Shown here: one piece after another, positions 39,515-48,925 of the stretch | Layout of the letters: each line of letters opens with the position of its first letter | Numbering within the stretch: the first letter of the stretch is position 1 | Assembly: GCA_951812305.1 (NCBI GenBank) | Contig: CATOSB010000004.1 | Location: 682,001 to 746,000, forward strand | Reading direction: 5' to 3' | Origin: an uncultured Paracoccaceae bacterium | GTDB taxonomy: Bacteria; Pseudomonadota; Alphaproteobacteria; Rhodobacterales; Rhodobacteraceae | DNA length: 64,000 bases | Made by a program: the position numbers and the translations under genes | Notes under the pieces: generated by a model | Seen by the model: the letters and a program-made list of their open reading frames with translations, nothing else | The model's database searches: none | What the model was told of the DNA's origin: nothing

Positions 39515-41359
39515 ATGGCAAGCGGCGCAAAATCCAAAGGCACACAGGCGGCGGTCTGGGTCATCATCCTGTTGCTGATATTCGGCCTAATGGGTTTTGG
39601 GGCAACCAATTTCGGCGGCACCATCAATTCAATCGGCAGTGTCGGCGATCGCGAGATTTCCGTGCAACGCTATGCGCAGGATCTGCAGAACCAGATGCAG
39701 CAGTTCTCGCGCCAGACCGGACAGCCAATGACGTTGGCGCAGGCACGGGCGTTTGGACTCGATGCGGCAGTTTTACAGCGACTCGTGTCGACCGCTGCTT
39801 TGGAACATGAGGCCGCGGAACGTGGCATTTCGGCAGGCGACAGCGAGCTGCGCGATCAGATCCTGACATTGAGCGCCTTTCAAGGACTGGACGGCACATT
39901 TGACCGCGAGGCGTATCGCTTTGCGTTGGAACGCTCCGGCCTGAATGAACGCGCTTTCGAATCCGATCTCAGAAGCGAAATCGCCCGGACAATTCTTGAG
40001 GGCGCGGTGACGGGTGGAATCGAGGGCTCTGGCACATATTCCGACGCGATTTACGAATTCGTTGGTGAACGCCGCGATTTCTCCTGGAGTGTTTTGACTG
40101 TCGACGATTTGGCGGACGCAATTGCTGACCCAACGGAGTCAGATTTACAGCGCTATTATTCAGAGAACGAGCCCGACTTTATGCTGCCGGAAACACGCGA
40201 AATTACCTATGTGTCGCTGAGCCCGGATATGCTGGTCGATACGGTGCCGGTCGAAGATGCGGATCTTGAGGCGCTCTATCAGGAACGCATCGACGAATTC
40301 GTGCAGCCTGAGCGTCGGCTCGTCGAACGGCTTGTGTTAGGAGATGCCGCAGAAGAGGCCAAAACGCGTCTTGATGCGAATGAGGTCACGTTTGAAGAAC
40401 TGGTCGCCGAGCGCGAACTATCTTTGACGGATGTCGATCTGGGCGACGTCAGCGAAACCGATCTGGGATCGGTAGGTGCAGAAGTGTTTGCGCTTGACGG
40501 CCCCGGAATTGCAGGCCCGGTCGATACCGAACTTGGCGCGGCATTATTTCGCGTGAATGCTGTTTTGGCCGCGCAAGAGGTACCCTTCGAGGACGCAAAG
40601 GCAGGATTGAAGGCGGAATTTGCGCTGGAAGAATCTGCCAACATCATCGCGGAACAGATTGAAGATATTGACGATTTGTTGGCCGGTGGCGCAACTTTGG
40701 AGGAATTGGCCAGCGAAACCGACCTGCAACTTAGCGAATTCACTCTGACCGAAGCATCCATCGAAGGGATCGCCGCCAGTTCGGCATTCAGGCGCGCTGG
40801 GCTCGGCGCGGCAGTCGGCGACTTTCCTGAAATCATAGAAACAGAAGATGGCGGCATCTTTGCGCTGCGCGTTAACGAGATTGTTGAGCCCCGGCTAGAG
40901 GAGTTTGACAGCGCCAAAGGCCGTATCGAGGCTGGTTGGCGGCGCCAGGAAACCGTTCGCGTCTTAACAGAACAGGCGGAAGCAATAGCCGGGCAACTTC
41001 GCGCGGACACTTCGCCAGAAGAGCTCGGATTGACGTTGACGGAAGAAACCAACCGCGTACGCACTGATTTCATCGCCGATGCGCCCGCTGAAACCATGCT
41101 GTCGGTTTTTGAGATGGAGGTGGGCGAGATACGCGTTGAACCCGCCGCCACAAGCGTGGTGGTCATCCGGCTAAATGCAATCAACGGCCCCGACCCGGAC
41201 GATCAGGATCTTTTGAGCCAGCGGGATGCCTTGCAGAATTCGGTTGCACGGGCGATCGGGTCCGACCTTTTGAATGCTTTCGCGGGTGAAATTGAAGCGG
41301 AAGTCGGCATTTTCCTCGATCAGGCGGCCATTGGCGCCGTCCATACGCAAATGCCCTGA
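39515..41359 (+). CDS. ppiD: PpiD-like membrane-anchored peptidyl-prolyl isomerase / chaperone
   Basis: 614 residues. One N-terminal membrane anchor (AAVWVIILLLIFGLMGFGAT) is followed by a SurA-N-like helical domain (ISVQRYAQDLQNQMQQFSRQ, LDAAVLQRLVSTAALEHEAA), a diverged parvulin region, and acidic helical repeats. It is probably anchored in the inner membrane facing the periplasm and assists folding of exported proteins. It ends 3 bp before trpE, an arrangement seen in Roseobacter-group genomes. Intact. Confidence 0.88.
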   Translation: MASGAKSKGTQAAVWVIILLLIFGLMGFGATNFGGTINSIGSVGDREISVQRYAQDLQNQMQQFSRQTGQPMTLAQARAFGLDAAVLQRLVSTAALEHEAAERGISAGDSELRDQILTLSAFQGLDGTFDREAYRFALERSGLNERAFESDLRSEIARTILEGAVTGGIEGSGTYSDAIYEFVGERRDFSWSVLTVDDLADAIADPTESDLQRYYSENEPDFMLPETREITYVSLSPDMLVDTVPVEDADLEALYQERIDEFVQPERRLVERLVLGDAAEEAKTRLDANEVTFEELVAERELSLTDVDLGDVSETDLGSVGAEVFALDGPGIAGPVDTELGAALFRVNAVLAAQEVPFEDAKAGLKAEFALEESANIIAEQIEDIDDLLAGGATLEELASETDLQLSEFTLTEASIEGIAASSAFRRAGLGAAVGDFPEIIETEDGGIFALRVNEIVEPRLEEFDSAKGRIEAGWRRQETVRVLTEQAEAIAGQLRADTSPEELGLTLTEETNRVRTDFIADAPAETMLSVFEMEVGEIRVEPAATSVVVIRLNAINGPDPDDQDLLSQRDALQNSVARAIGSDLLNAFAGEIEAEVGIFLDQAAIGAVHTQMP

Positions 41360-41362
41360 CAC

Positions 41363-42874
41363 ATGGCGCTTACCCCTTCATACGATGACTTTGCAAAGGG
41401 ATTCGAGGCGGGCGAAAATCAGGTCGTCTATTCGCGCCTTGCCGCTGATCTGGATACGCCTGTTTCACTGATGCTGAAACTCGCGGCTGCCAAAAAAGAC
41501 AGCTTCATGCTTGAATCTGTGACCGGCGGCGAAGTGCGCGGACGCTACTCCATTGTCGGCATGAAGCCGGACCTGATCTGGAAGTGTCACGGCGAAACCT
41601 CGCAGATCAACCGCGATGCCAGGTTCGACCCTGACGCCTTTCAAACTGTCGCGGAAGACCCGCTGACCGCCATCAGATCAATTCTGGACGAAAGCCGCAT
41701 CAACCTGCCTGTCGACTTGCCTGCGGCCAGCGCCGGGCTGTTCGGCTATCTGGGCTATGACATGATCCGGCTGGTCGAGCACCTGCCGAATATCAACCCT
41801 GATCCTTTGGGATTGCCAGATGCAATGCTCCAACGTCCCTCGGTCGTCGCGGTTCTCGACGGCGTGAAAGGCGACGTGACGGTCGTTGCGCCGGCTTGGG
41901 TCAAATCGGGCCTGTCCGCCAAGGCGGCATACGCACAGGCCGCAGAGCGTGTCATGGATGCCGTTCGCGATCTCGAGCGCGGCGCGGTCGAAACATCCCG
42001 CGATATTGGCGAAATCACGGTGTTGCCGGAACCGACGTCGAATTTTGCTAAGGCGGACTATCTCGCAGCGGTCGAAAAAGCGAAAGAATACATTGCGGCT
42101 GGCGACATTTTTCAGGTCGTGCCCTCGCAAAGATGGGCGCAACCATTCCCGCTGCCGCCTTTTGCCCTCTACCGCTCTCTCAGGCGCACCAATCCCTCGC
42201 CGTTCATGTTCTTCTTCAATTTTGGGGGATTCCAGATCGTTGGGGCATCGCCGGAGATATTGGTGAGAGTATTTGGTGACGAGGTCACTGTGCGCCCAAT
42301 CGCCGGAACCCGCCCTCGAGGCGCCACGCCCGAGGAAGACAAGGCGCTTGAGGCCGATCTTTTGGCCGACGAAAAAGAATGCGCAGAACATCTGATGCTG
42401 TTGGACCTTGGTCGCAACGATGTTGGTCGCGTGGCGAAAATCGGCACTGTGCGTCCCACCGAAGAGTTCATCATTGAACGCTACAGCCACGTGATGCACA
42501 TCGTATCAAACGTTGTCGGCGAGCTTGCGGATGATCAGGATGCGCTTTCTGCGCTACTGGCAGGAACGCCCGCCGGCACGGTTTCTGGCGCCCCGAAAAT
42601 CCGTGCGATGGAAATCATTGACGAGTTGGAACCTGAAAAACGTGGCGTATATGGCGGCGGTGTCGGGTATTTCTCGGTCAATGGCGACATGGACATCTGC
42701 ATCGCTTTGCGCACCGCACTGGTGAAAGATGAAACACTCTATATTCAGGCGGGAGGTGGCGTTGTCCATGACAGCGACCCAGAAGCTGAATTTCAGGAAA
42801 CCGTCAACAAATCAAAGGCATTGCTGAAGGCCGCCGAAGATGCCGGAAGATTTTCGGGGGGCGGGAACAACTAG
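41363..42874 (+). CDS. trpE: TrpE, anthranilate synthase component I
   Basis: A 503-residue enzyme making anthranilate from chorismate, with ammonia supplied by TrpG. Conserved parts are LLKLAAAKKDSFMLESVTGG near the N terminus (LLES-type feedback site), QVVPSQRWAQPF, SPFMFFFNFGGFQIVGASPE, TVRPIAGTRPRG, HLMLLDLGRNDVGRV, FIIERYSHVMHIVS and GTVSGAPKIRAMEIIDELEP. The start ATG 41363 is almost contiguous with ppiD. No trpG follows; the next gene is on the opposite strand. Intact. Confidence 0.96.
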   Translation: MALTPSYDDFAKGFEAGENQVVYSRLAADLDTPVSLMLKLAAAKKDSFMLESVTGGEVRGRYSIVGMKPDLIWKCHGETSQINRDARFDPDAFQTVAEDPLTAIRSILDESRINLPVDLPAASAGLFGYLGYDMIRLVEHLPNINPDPLGLPDAMLQRPSVVAVLDGVKGDVTVVAPAWVKSGLSAKAAYAQAAERVMDAVRDLERGAVETSRDIGEITVLPEPTSNFAKADYLAAVEKAKEYIAAGDIFQVVPSQRWAQPFPLPPFALYRSLRRTNPSPFMFFFNFGGFQIVGASPEILVRVFGDEVTVRPIAGTRPRGATPEEDKALEADLLADEKECAEHLMLLDLGRNDVGRVAKIGTVRPTEEFIIERYSHVMHIVSNVVGELADDQDALSALLAGTPAGTVSGAPKIRAMEIIDELEPEKRGVYGGGVGYFSVNGDMDICIALRTALVKDETLYIQAGGGVVHDSDPEAEFQETVNKSKALLKAAEDAGRFSGGGNN

Positions 42875-43266
42875 CGGACGAACTAGTTCACTTCACATTC
42901 ACAAAACGTGATCCAGCGCAGTAATCAATTTTGCGACCTCTTCTGCCGAGGTGTATTGAACGAAAGACAGCCGCAGCGCGCCCTTGTCCAGCGGTACACC
43001 CATTGCCGTCAGCGGGCGCACGGCGTAGAAGTCGCCACCGCCACACATGATGCCGTGACCAGCCAGTTCCGAGGCGATGACTTCACCGGGTCGATTGCAC
43101 TCCAATCCGATTGTCGGCGCGCGACCCACCGCGTTTCTGGGTCCAAGAATGCGCACATCATTTCTGGCAGAAAGGTATTCCATTAGACCAGATGAGCGTT
43201 TTGCGGCGGGCACAATGCCTGTGGTTTTCTCGACGAACATGGACTTGTTCGAAGGAGGAAACACGA

Positions 43267-44376
43267 ATGAACAAAACAGCTTACGTTGGTCTTGACGTTC
43301 ACAAGGACACGATTGCGGTGGCCATTGCAGATGAAGGGCGGCGGGGCGAGATGCGCTTTTTCGGGACCATCACCAGTTCCGCTGATTCTGTTTTGCGCCT
43401 AACCAAACAGCTGACGGCGGCGGGCAACACGCCGAGCTTCTGTTATGAAGCAGGACCTTGTGGTTACGGACTGTACCGCCATCTCACCAAGCTCGGATTT
43501 GAGTGTGCCGTTGTCGCGCCCGCACTGATCCCGCGCAAGGCTGGCGACAAGGTCAAGACCGACCGGCGCGACGCTGAAATGCTGGCGCGGCTCTGGCGGG
43601 CCGGTGAACTCACCCCCATCTGGACACCGGACGAGGAGCAGGAGGCCATGCGCGATCTGATCCGCACGCGCAAGCAGGCGACGGATGCCGTGAAGGTCGC
43701 CAAGCAGCAATTGCTCAGCTTTCTCTTGCGTCATGGACTCCGATACGAGAATGGCAGCTATTGGACGAAGCGGCATCGCCGATGGCTGGCAGAATTGCGC
43801 CGCTTCCGCTTTTCTCACCAGCAGCTGGCCTTCGAGGAACTGAAGCGCGCTGTTGATCAAGCCGAAGCCCGAGTGGCCACCCTGGACCAGGCGATTGAAG
43901 AGGCAATTCAGACCTGGCGCTTCGCTCCTGTCGTCGATGCCTTGCGTGCGCTGCGTGGGGTGAACACGATCATCGCGAGCACTGTGGTGGCCGAGATCGG
44001 CGACATCACGCGATTTGAAAATCCACGCCAACTCATGGCATGGCTTGGACTGGTGCCAACCGAACATTCCAGTGGTAACACAACGCGGCGGGGGCGTCTG
44101 ACCAAGACCGGCAATGCCCTGGCCCGGACGATGCTGGTGGAGGCGAGCTGGTCCTACCGGCATCCGCCGAAGGAGGGGCATCTCTACCTGAAACGCTCCG
44201 AGCACCTGCCACAGGAGATCCGCGACATCGGCTGGAAAGCGCAGACCCGTCTGTGCAAGCGGTTCCGGTATCTGTCGAACACCGGCAAACCTCAGCCGCG
44301 CGTGCTCGCCGCAATCGCCCGCGAACTGGCTGGCTTCGTCTGGGACATCGCACGGAAAGCGCCGCTCCCGGCCTGA
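43267..44376 (+). CDS. IS110-family transposase (second type)
   Basis: 369 residues from ATG 43267, behind GAAGGAGG. The DEDD domain shows YVGLDVHKDTIAVAIAD (D), FCYEAGPCGYGLYRHL (E) and KVKTDRRDAEMLARLW (D, D). The C-terminal Transposase_20 domain shows GVNTIIASTVVAEIGD and LVPTEHSSGNTTRRGRLTKT, with the likely nucleophilic Ser. The frame is intact and there is only one copy in the window. Confidence 0.93.
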   Translation: MNKTAYVGLDVHKDTIAVAIADEGRRGEMRFFGTITSSADSVLRLTKQLTAAGNTPSFCYEAGPCGYGLYRHLTKLGFECAVVAPALIPRKAGDKVKTDRRDAEMLARLWRAGELTPIWTPDEEQEAMRDLIRTRKQATDAVKVAKQQLLSFLLRHGLRYENGSYWTKRHRRWLAELRRFRFSHQQLAFEELKRAVDQAEARVATLDQAIEEAIQTWRFAPVVDALRALRGVNTIIASTVVAEIGDITRFENPRQLMAWLGLVPTEHSSGNTTRRGRLTKTGNALARTMLVEASWSYRHPPKEGHLYLKRSEHLPQEIRDIGWKAQTRLCKRFRYLSNTGKPQPRVLAAIARELAGFVWDIARKAPLPA

Positions 44377-44644
44377 GTTGGCAGGCATCACAGCCTGCCT
44401 GTGTAGCACGCTGGAGATGGCGGCCATTGATAGGGAAACCCTCGGAACACTTTGGGAAAAACATCCGGTCTTAGAGAGAGGTAACCCCGTATCGAACTTG
44501 GTCAGGCGGTATCCAATCCGCGGATGAGAGAATGATAACCATCGGTTCGGCCCACCGTCTCCAGCGCCTGCACAGGCTACAACTTTTGACCATCCCGCAC
44601 CAGCGGGGTAGATAAAGCGTGTCGAGAAAACCAAAAACGCTCAT
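44377..44644 (+). other. 3' non-coding region of the second IS110-type element
   Basis: 268 bp with local stems (for example GCAGGCATCACAGCCTGC at about 44382-44399). Its place and length fit a guide-RNA region. By eye I found no convincing match to the flanks of the insertion, unlike the element in the Tn3 repeats, partly because the element ends are uncertain. Confidence 0.35.
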
Positions 44645-45595
44645 GAGAGGCGTTCTTCATAAGACTTTGCCAGGTCATGGACGGCCCGACCTCTTGCTGT
44701 AGGTGCTGCATCGTTTTTGAAATGATGTGTGTAAAGCTCGTCAGCATAATCCACCATCCCTGCACATGCCGCGACTTGCGCGTGATCCGGGCCCGCCGGC
44801 GTGAATTTCTTCGTCAATACATCCGCGTTGAATGAATGACTCTGGTTTGGAAGCTTTTCTGCCAAGTCACGGCGGATCGTCATGATCCCCTGATGTGGGC
44901 CAAATGTTGTAGGCCGAGAACAGGTAGATATCCGCGCCCAATTGCCCGATATCGGGAAGCCCATGAGGCGCATAAGAGACACCATCCACGCACACCACCG
45001 CGCCCGCGGCATGTGCCATGCGCGAAATTGCGGCGACATCATTGATTTCCCCAATCACGTTGGAACAATGGGGAAACGCAACCAGCCGCACTCTTTCATC
45101 AAGCAAATCTACAAGTTTTGCGTGATCGAGATGCCCGGTATCCGGGTCCAGCCGCCACTCGCGCACTTCGATTCCATGATCCGCCAATCCCCGCCACGCC
45201 CCGGAATTTGCCTCGTGATCCTGATCGGTAACGACGATTGCATCGCCGCGTTGCAACCATTCGCGAAAGGCCTGTGCCAGTACATAAACGTTCTGCGTCG
45301 TCGACGGCCCGAAATGCAGTTCGTCCTCTGCAACGCCGAGCAACACGGATAGTCTTGTGCGCGACTCGTCCATTTCTTCGCCGCCCGTACGCGACGGCTC
45401 GAAATCCCAATAGGGTTGAACCTTACGCTCGCGATAAAACCGGGTCAGGCGGTCAATCACCTGGCGACATGCAAAGCTCCCACCGGCGTTCTCAAAAAAC
45501 GCTTTCCCGGCCATCGAGGGGTCTGACAACACAGGAAACTGCGCCCGCACAAAGTCGATATCCATGTCCATCATGTTGATCCCATTCGGACGAAA

Positions 45596-46582
45596 TCAGG
45601 CGTTCACGTCAACGACAACCCGACCCTTGATCTGGCCTTTGAGGATTGCGCGGCCGAGGTCGGGCAGGTCCGAGAGTGTCGCAGGCTGAACCATCGCCTC
45701 AAGCTTTTCCATCGGCAGATCTGTCGCAATCCGGCTCCACGCCTCAACACGGTCGTCATATGGGCGCATGACTGAATCGATGCCCAGAAGGTTTACGCCG
45801 CGCAGCAGGAATGGAATGACCGTCGCTGGCAGGTTCGCACCGCCCGCCAAACCAACGGCGGCAACCGAGGCCCCGTATTTCATCTGACCCAGAACCCGCG
45901 CCAGCATTTCGCCGCCCACCGCGTCGATACATCCACCCCAGGCTTCAGTTTCCAAGGGGCGTTTGACGGTTTCGTTGATTTCTTCGCGGGCAACGATCTG
46001 CGTTGCGCCAAGGCCGCGCAGATAGTCTTCGGTTTCCGGTCGGCCGGTCACGGCGGCCACTTCGTGACCAAGGTTCGACAAAATCGCTGTGGCGACAGAG
46101 CCGACGCCGCCCGCTGCACCGGTCACAAGAACTGGACCGTCCTTGATTCCGTGCTTTTCCAACGCAATCACAGACAGCATCGATGTGTACCCGGCAGTGC
46201 CGACAGCCATCGCCTGTCGTGTAGTTATCCCATCTGGCAGCGGCACCAGCCAGTCAGCTTTCACGCGTGCCTTCTGCGAATAGCCACCCCAATGCGCCTC
46301 TCCAACGCGCCAACCGTTCAAAACCACCCGATCGCCGTGTTTGTAGCGGTCATCATCTGACGCCTCGACCACACCAGCCATATCGATGCCCGGTACATGC
46401 GGATAGTTGCGCACCAAACCGCCGCCCGGCCCAATGCAAAGGCCGTCCTTGTAATTGACTGTCGAAAACTCAACCGCGACCGTCACATTGCCATCGGGTA
46501 GTTGGTCTTCGCTGATCTGTTCCACCGCTGCTATGGGCTTATCGTCACCCTCTTTGCGAACCACCAATGCTTTGAACGACAT
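45596..46582 (-). CDS. acuI: AcuI, acrylyl-CoA reductase (NADPH)
   Basis: A 328-residue medium-chain (zinc-free) dehydrogenase of the YhdH/AcuI family. It converts toxic acryloyl-CoA from DMSP breakdown to propionyl-CoA. Features are EFSTVNYKDGLCIGPGGGLV, the NYPHVPGIDMAGVVE loop, the NADPH site VLVTGAAGGVGSVATAIL, and the family C terminus LGRAILKGQIKGRVVVDVNA. The start is MSFKALVVRKEG at ATG 46582. It is 10 bp downstream of dmdA, as in other Roseobacter-group dmdA-acuI operons. Intact. Confidence 0.93.
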   Translation of the reverse strand: MSFKALVVRKEGDDKPIAAVEQISEDQLPDGNVTVAVEFSTVNYKDGLCIGPGGGLVRNYPHVPGIDMAGVVEASDDDRYKHGDRVVLNGWRVGEAHWGGYSQKARVKADWLVPLPDGITTRQAMAVGTAGYTSMLSVIALEKHGIKDGPVLVTGAAGGVGSVATAILSNLGHEVAAVTGRPETEDYLRGLGATQIVAREEINETVKRPLETEAWGGCIDAVGGEMLARVLGQMKYGASVAAVGLAGGANLPATVIPFLLRGVNLLGIDSVMRPYDDRVEAWSRIATDLPMEKLEAMVQPATLSDLPDLGRAILKGQIKGRVVVDVNA

Positions 46583-46592
46583 GAAATTCTCC

Positions 46593-47696
46593 TTATTTCC
46601 AGAAGGCATCGCGCACTTTCACGGCTGCGCGTCCTGTGACTGTTTGCGTTTCCAGTTCTGTACCCGCATCCCAATAATCGCGGTCGACCATCGCGATTGC
46701 GACATTGGTCGCGAAGTCGGGCGAATACTGACAAGCGCGGACATCACCGACGCGCGTCTCGCCAGCAAAAAGCGGCCAGGATTCCGAAAACGCGGGCAGT
46801 ACCCCATCGATCTCCACCGGACGCAGCATCCTTGTCGAACCCGCTTCACGCTCTTCCTTCAGGCGTCGCCCGCCCCAACAGGTATCAAGCTGATTGTCAG
46901 ATACGTATCGCCCTAACCCAGCCTGCAGCGGCGTGTCGTTCCGGGTAATGTCGCCACCGTAACTCAAAAGCCCGCTTTCGATCCGTTCAATCGCGTTCGG
47001 GCAACCAGCCCGCACGTTCAGATCCTTTCCCGCCGCCATCAGCGCATCCCACAGTGGCATTCCATTCTCAGCGCCCTCAACATAAACTTCGAAACCGCCC
47101 TGCCCTGACCACCCTGACCGCGCGACCAGCCAGTTGATGCCTTTCCATTCAAACCGACCGCAACGAAAGAACCCCAGATCATTGACCGCATCACCGAAAA
47201 TGCGCGCGGCAAGCTGATCGGCCTTGGGCCCCTGAATGGCAAGCGGCGAGACATCGGGCTCCCAGATTTCTACATCCATTCCCGTCGCCGCCGCGATTCC
47301 ATAAAGCCACGCTTCCACCGGCGATGGCGCGATAGACAGCCAATATTCGTCCTCATCAACCTGCAGCGCGATCGGGTCGTTCATCATACCGCCATGCTGA
47401 TCACAAATCGGCGTGTAAAGGCACCGTGTCGGATCCAACCGCGCGCAATCCCGAGGCGTAACCAGTTGCAATTGTCGGCGCGCGTCAGGACCCTTCAAGG
47501 CAACCTGCCGTTCACCGGCCACATCCCAGATCTGGACGTGTTGTTTCAAATGTCTGTAATCGGCCTCCACGCTTTCGAACATCGTGGGCAAAAGCATATG
47601 ATTGTAGACAAGGTAATTTTTGACCCCCGCGGACTCTACACCGGGTGTAAATGGTGTTGTGCGCACGCGACGTGAGTAATCGACAATTCCCTTCAT
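46593..47696 (-). CDS. dmdA: DmdA, dimethylsulfoniopropionate demethylase
   Basis: 367 residues with a glycine-cleavage T-protein fold. It transfers a methyl group from DMSP to tetrahydrofolate, giving methylmercaptopropionate. The sequence has the DmdA start RTTPFTPGVESAGVKNYLVY followed by NHMLLPTMFESVEADYRHLK, then VQIWDVAGERQVALKGPDAR, LDPTRCLYTPICDQHGGMMN, RSGWSGQGGFEVYVEGAENG and NAIERIESGLLSYGGDIT. The adjacent acuI strongly supports DmdA rather than GcvT. The start overlaps the stop of the DinB-like gene (ATGA). Intact. Confidence 0.93.
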   Translation of the reverse strand: MKGIVDYSRRVRTTPFTPGVESAGVKNYLVYNHMLLPTMFESVEADYRHLKQHVQIWDVAGERQVALKGPDARRQLQLVTPRDCARLDPTRCLYTPICDQHGGMMNDPIALQVDEDEYWLSIAPSPVEAWLYGIAAATGMDVEIWEPDVSPLAIQGPKADQLAARIFGDAVNDLGFFRCGRFEWKGINWLVARSGWSGQGGFEVYVEGAENGMPLWDALMAAGKDLNVRAGCPNAIERIESGLLSYGGDITRNDTPLQAGLGRYVSDNQLDTCWGGRRLKEEREAGSTRMLRPVEIDGVLPAFSESWPLFAGETRVGDVRACQYSPDFATNVAIAMVDRDYWDAGTELETQTVTGRAAVKVRDAFWK

Positions 47697-48202
47697 CAGG
47701 CCTCCTCCGGCATCAGAAACAAATCGGTATCATCGGGTTTCGCCCCCGCAGCGGTCAGCAATGCATGGACCTGCCCGCGATGATGGGTCTGGTGATTGAA
47801 GAAATGTTGAACGCAAAGCGCCAGTGGTTTCTGAACGTTGGCTCCGACGGCGCCAGAATACCAAGCAAGTTGCCCCACAAGATCGTTGTCTGTTAATTTG
47901 CGAGCCCAGGAATTGATGCGACTGTCTGCGTCTCCGCGCGCCGCTTTATATCGCAACCAGTCGGCGGTGAACCTAGGGCTGTCAGGAATGCCGGTCTTTG
48001 GCTTTTTCCAGCCGTCAAATCGCGACATCCAGATCGTATCACCCCACAGAACGTGGTTGAGCGTTCCCTCAATAGAGCCGAAAAACGCGCCGCGATCGGC
48101 GCGGCGCTCACCGTCGCTCAGCTCATCCGCAGCGGCGATCAAACTCTTGTTCTGCCAGGCGTTGTACCGCGCCATTGTTTGGCAGAAATCGACCGTGATC
48201 AT
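47696..48202 (-). CDS. DinB-family protein
   Basis: A 168-residue four-helix-bundle protein. It begins MITVDFCQTMARYNAWQNKS, then NHVLWGDTIWMSRFDGW (first His), and HFFNHQTHHRGQVHALLTAA with the His pair that completes the predicted metal site. DinB-like proteins are putative metal-dependent thiol-related enzymes, but the substrate here is unknown. It is coupled by overlaps to DUF1326 upstream and dmdA downstream, so all may be one transcript. Confidence 0.88.
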   Translation of the reverse strand: MITVDFCQTMARYNAWQNKSLIAAADELSDGERRADRGAFFGSIEGTLNHVLWGDTIWMSRFDGWKKPKTGIPDSPRFTADWLRYKAARGDADSRINSWARKLTDNDLVGQLAWYSGAVGANVQKPLALCVQHFFNHQTHHRGQVHALLTAAGAKPDDTDLFLMPEEA

Positions 48203-48915
48203 TTCCGTCCGGGGCCTGACCAGTCAATTGGGCACATCTCTGCCGATTTGCCAGAGAAATCCCAGACCCGACCGTAATCGCGCACCTTCGATTTGATGCC
48301 GCGCGCGGCAACGATGTCCGGCCCCATCCAGTATTTGGAGTTTGACACCATGACCGGATGGTCCTTGTCGGCCCCTTCCAGAAACTCGATCTCGCCCTGA
48401 ATGTATTTGCCGATGTAAAGCCCGCGGCGATTGCCTTCCCGCGTGATCTGCACCGGGGCACGTTCAGCGCCAAGAATTGTTGAAACGAGGAAGGTAAACA
48501 GCCCCGTGGTGCCGCCAGCCTCGCCGCTGAGGATCTTCAACAGGCCATTAAAGGCCTTCTGCGTCGCACGCTCGTCGATATAGGCCGCAACGCGCCAATC
48601 GCCCTCGGCCATCCGGCCCGGAATCTCAACCAGCAGGCCAACATTCAACCCGGACATGTCCTCGCCCTCGAATTGGCCCTCATCAATCGCGATTGCCATC
48701 CAGGCGTGACAATGGCCCTCGGTTGGTGGGTGTTTGCCCAGCGAAACCACACAGGGGCAGAACACGTCGCAAGAGCAATTCAGGAACAACTCGCCCTTAA
48801 TCGCCCATTCCGTGGCGCGCATTTTCCGGCGTGCCGGATTGTTCGCCATCCGCTGATCCAAACGGTCACGCAGGCGAATGCGATCCGGCTTTGGCGGTTC
48901 CTTGATCTTCGCCAT
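48199..48915 (-). CDS. DUF1326-domain protein
   Basis: 238 residues with the DUF1326 Cys motif LFLNCSCDVFCPCVVSLGKH, then GHCHAWMAIAIDEGQFEG, LNVGLLVEIPGRMAEGDWRV and GGTTGLFTFLVSTILGAE. The role is unknown; the Cys cluster suggests metal binding. The next gene upstream is a DUF2182 membrane protein, and such pairs occur together in many proteobacteria, so they probably work as one system. The N terminus is basic (KIKEPPKPDRIRLRDRLDQR), with no signal peptide. Confidence 0.9.
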   Translation of the reverse strand: MAKIKEPPKPDRIRLRDRLDQRMANNPARRKMRATEWAIKGELFLNCSCDVFCPCVVSLGKHPPTEGHCHAWMAIAIDEGQFEGEDMSGLNVGLLVEIPGRMAEGDWRVAAYIDERATQKAFNGLLKILSGEAGGTTGLFTFLVSTILGAERAPVQITREGNRRGLYIGKYIQGEIEFLEGADKDHPVMVSNSKYWMGPDIVAARGIKSKVRDYGRVWDFSGKSAEMCPIDWSGPGRK

Positions 48916-48925
48916 GTCGCCCTCC

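Larger units (their letters stand above)
43192..44644 (+). mobile_element. IS110-family element, second type, in the class V aminotransferase gene
   Basis: About 1453 bp, defined by ATGAGCGTTTT at the left (43192) and its complement at the right (44644), plus a nested shared stretch GGTTTTCTCGAC just inside each end. The exact ends are uncertain by up to about 25 bp. One transposase gene is followed by a 268 bp non-coding 3' region. It is unrelated in detail to the IS110-type element of the Tn3 repeats. Confidence 0.8.
42899..45574 (-). pseudogene. Class V aminotransferase-like gene, frameshifted and interrupted by IS110
   Basis: Fold-type I PLP enzyme of the cysteine desulfurase-like class V family. 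The N-terminal part (45574-44895) has AFFENAGGSFACRQVIDRLT, GPSTTQNVYVLAQAFREW, VVTDQDHEANSGAW and VCVDGVSYAPHGLPDI. At DIYLFSAYN the frame breaks; the other frame continues TFGPHQGIMTIRRDLAEKLP. The break is where the family has its PLP lysine (SAYKT-like), and restoring a Lys codon needs two more bases. After an IS110 insertion the C-terminal part (43191-42899) continues LMEYLSARNDVRILGPRN to the end. Not functional. Confidence 0.85.

Noticed and set aside
43399..44634. 411-codon frame antisense to the IS110-type transposase
   Set aside because: Shadow of the transposase gene in a GC-rich region.
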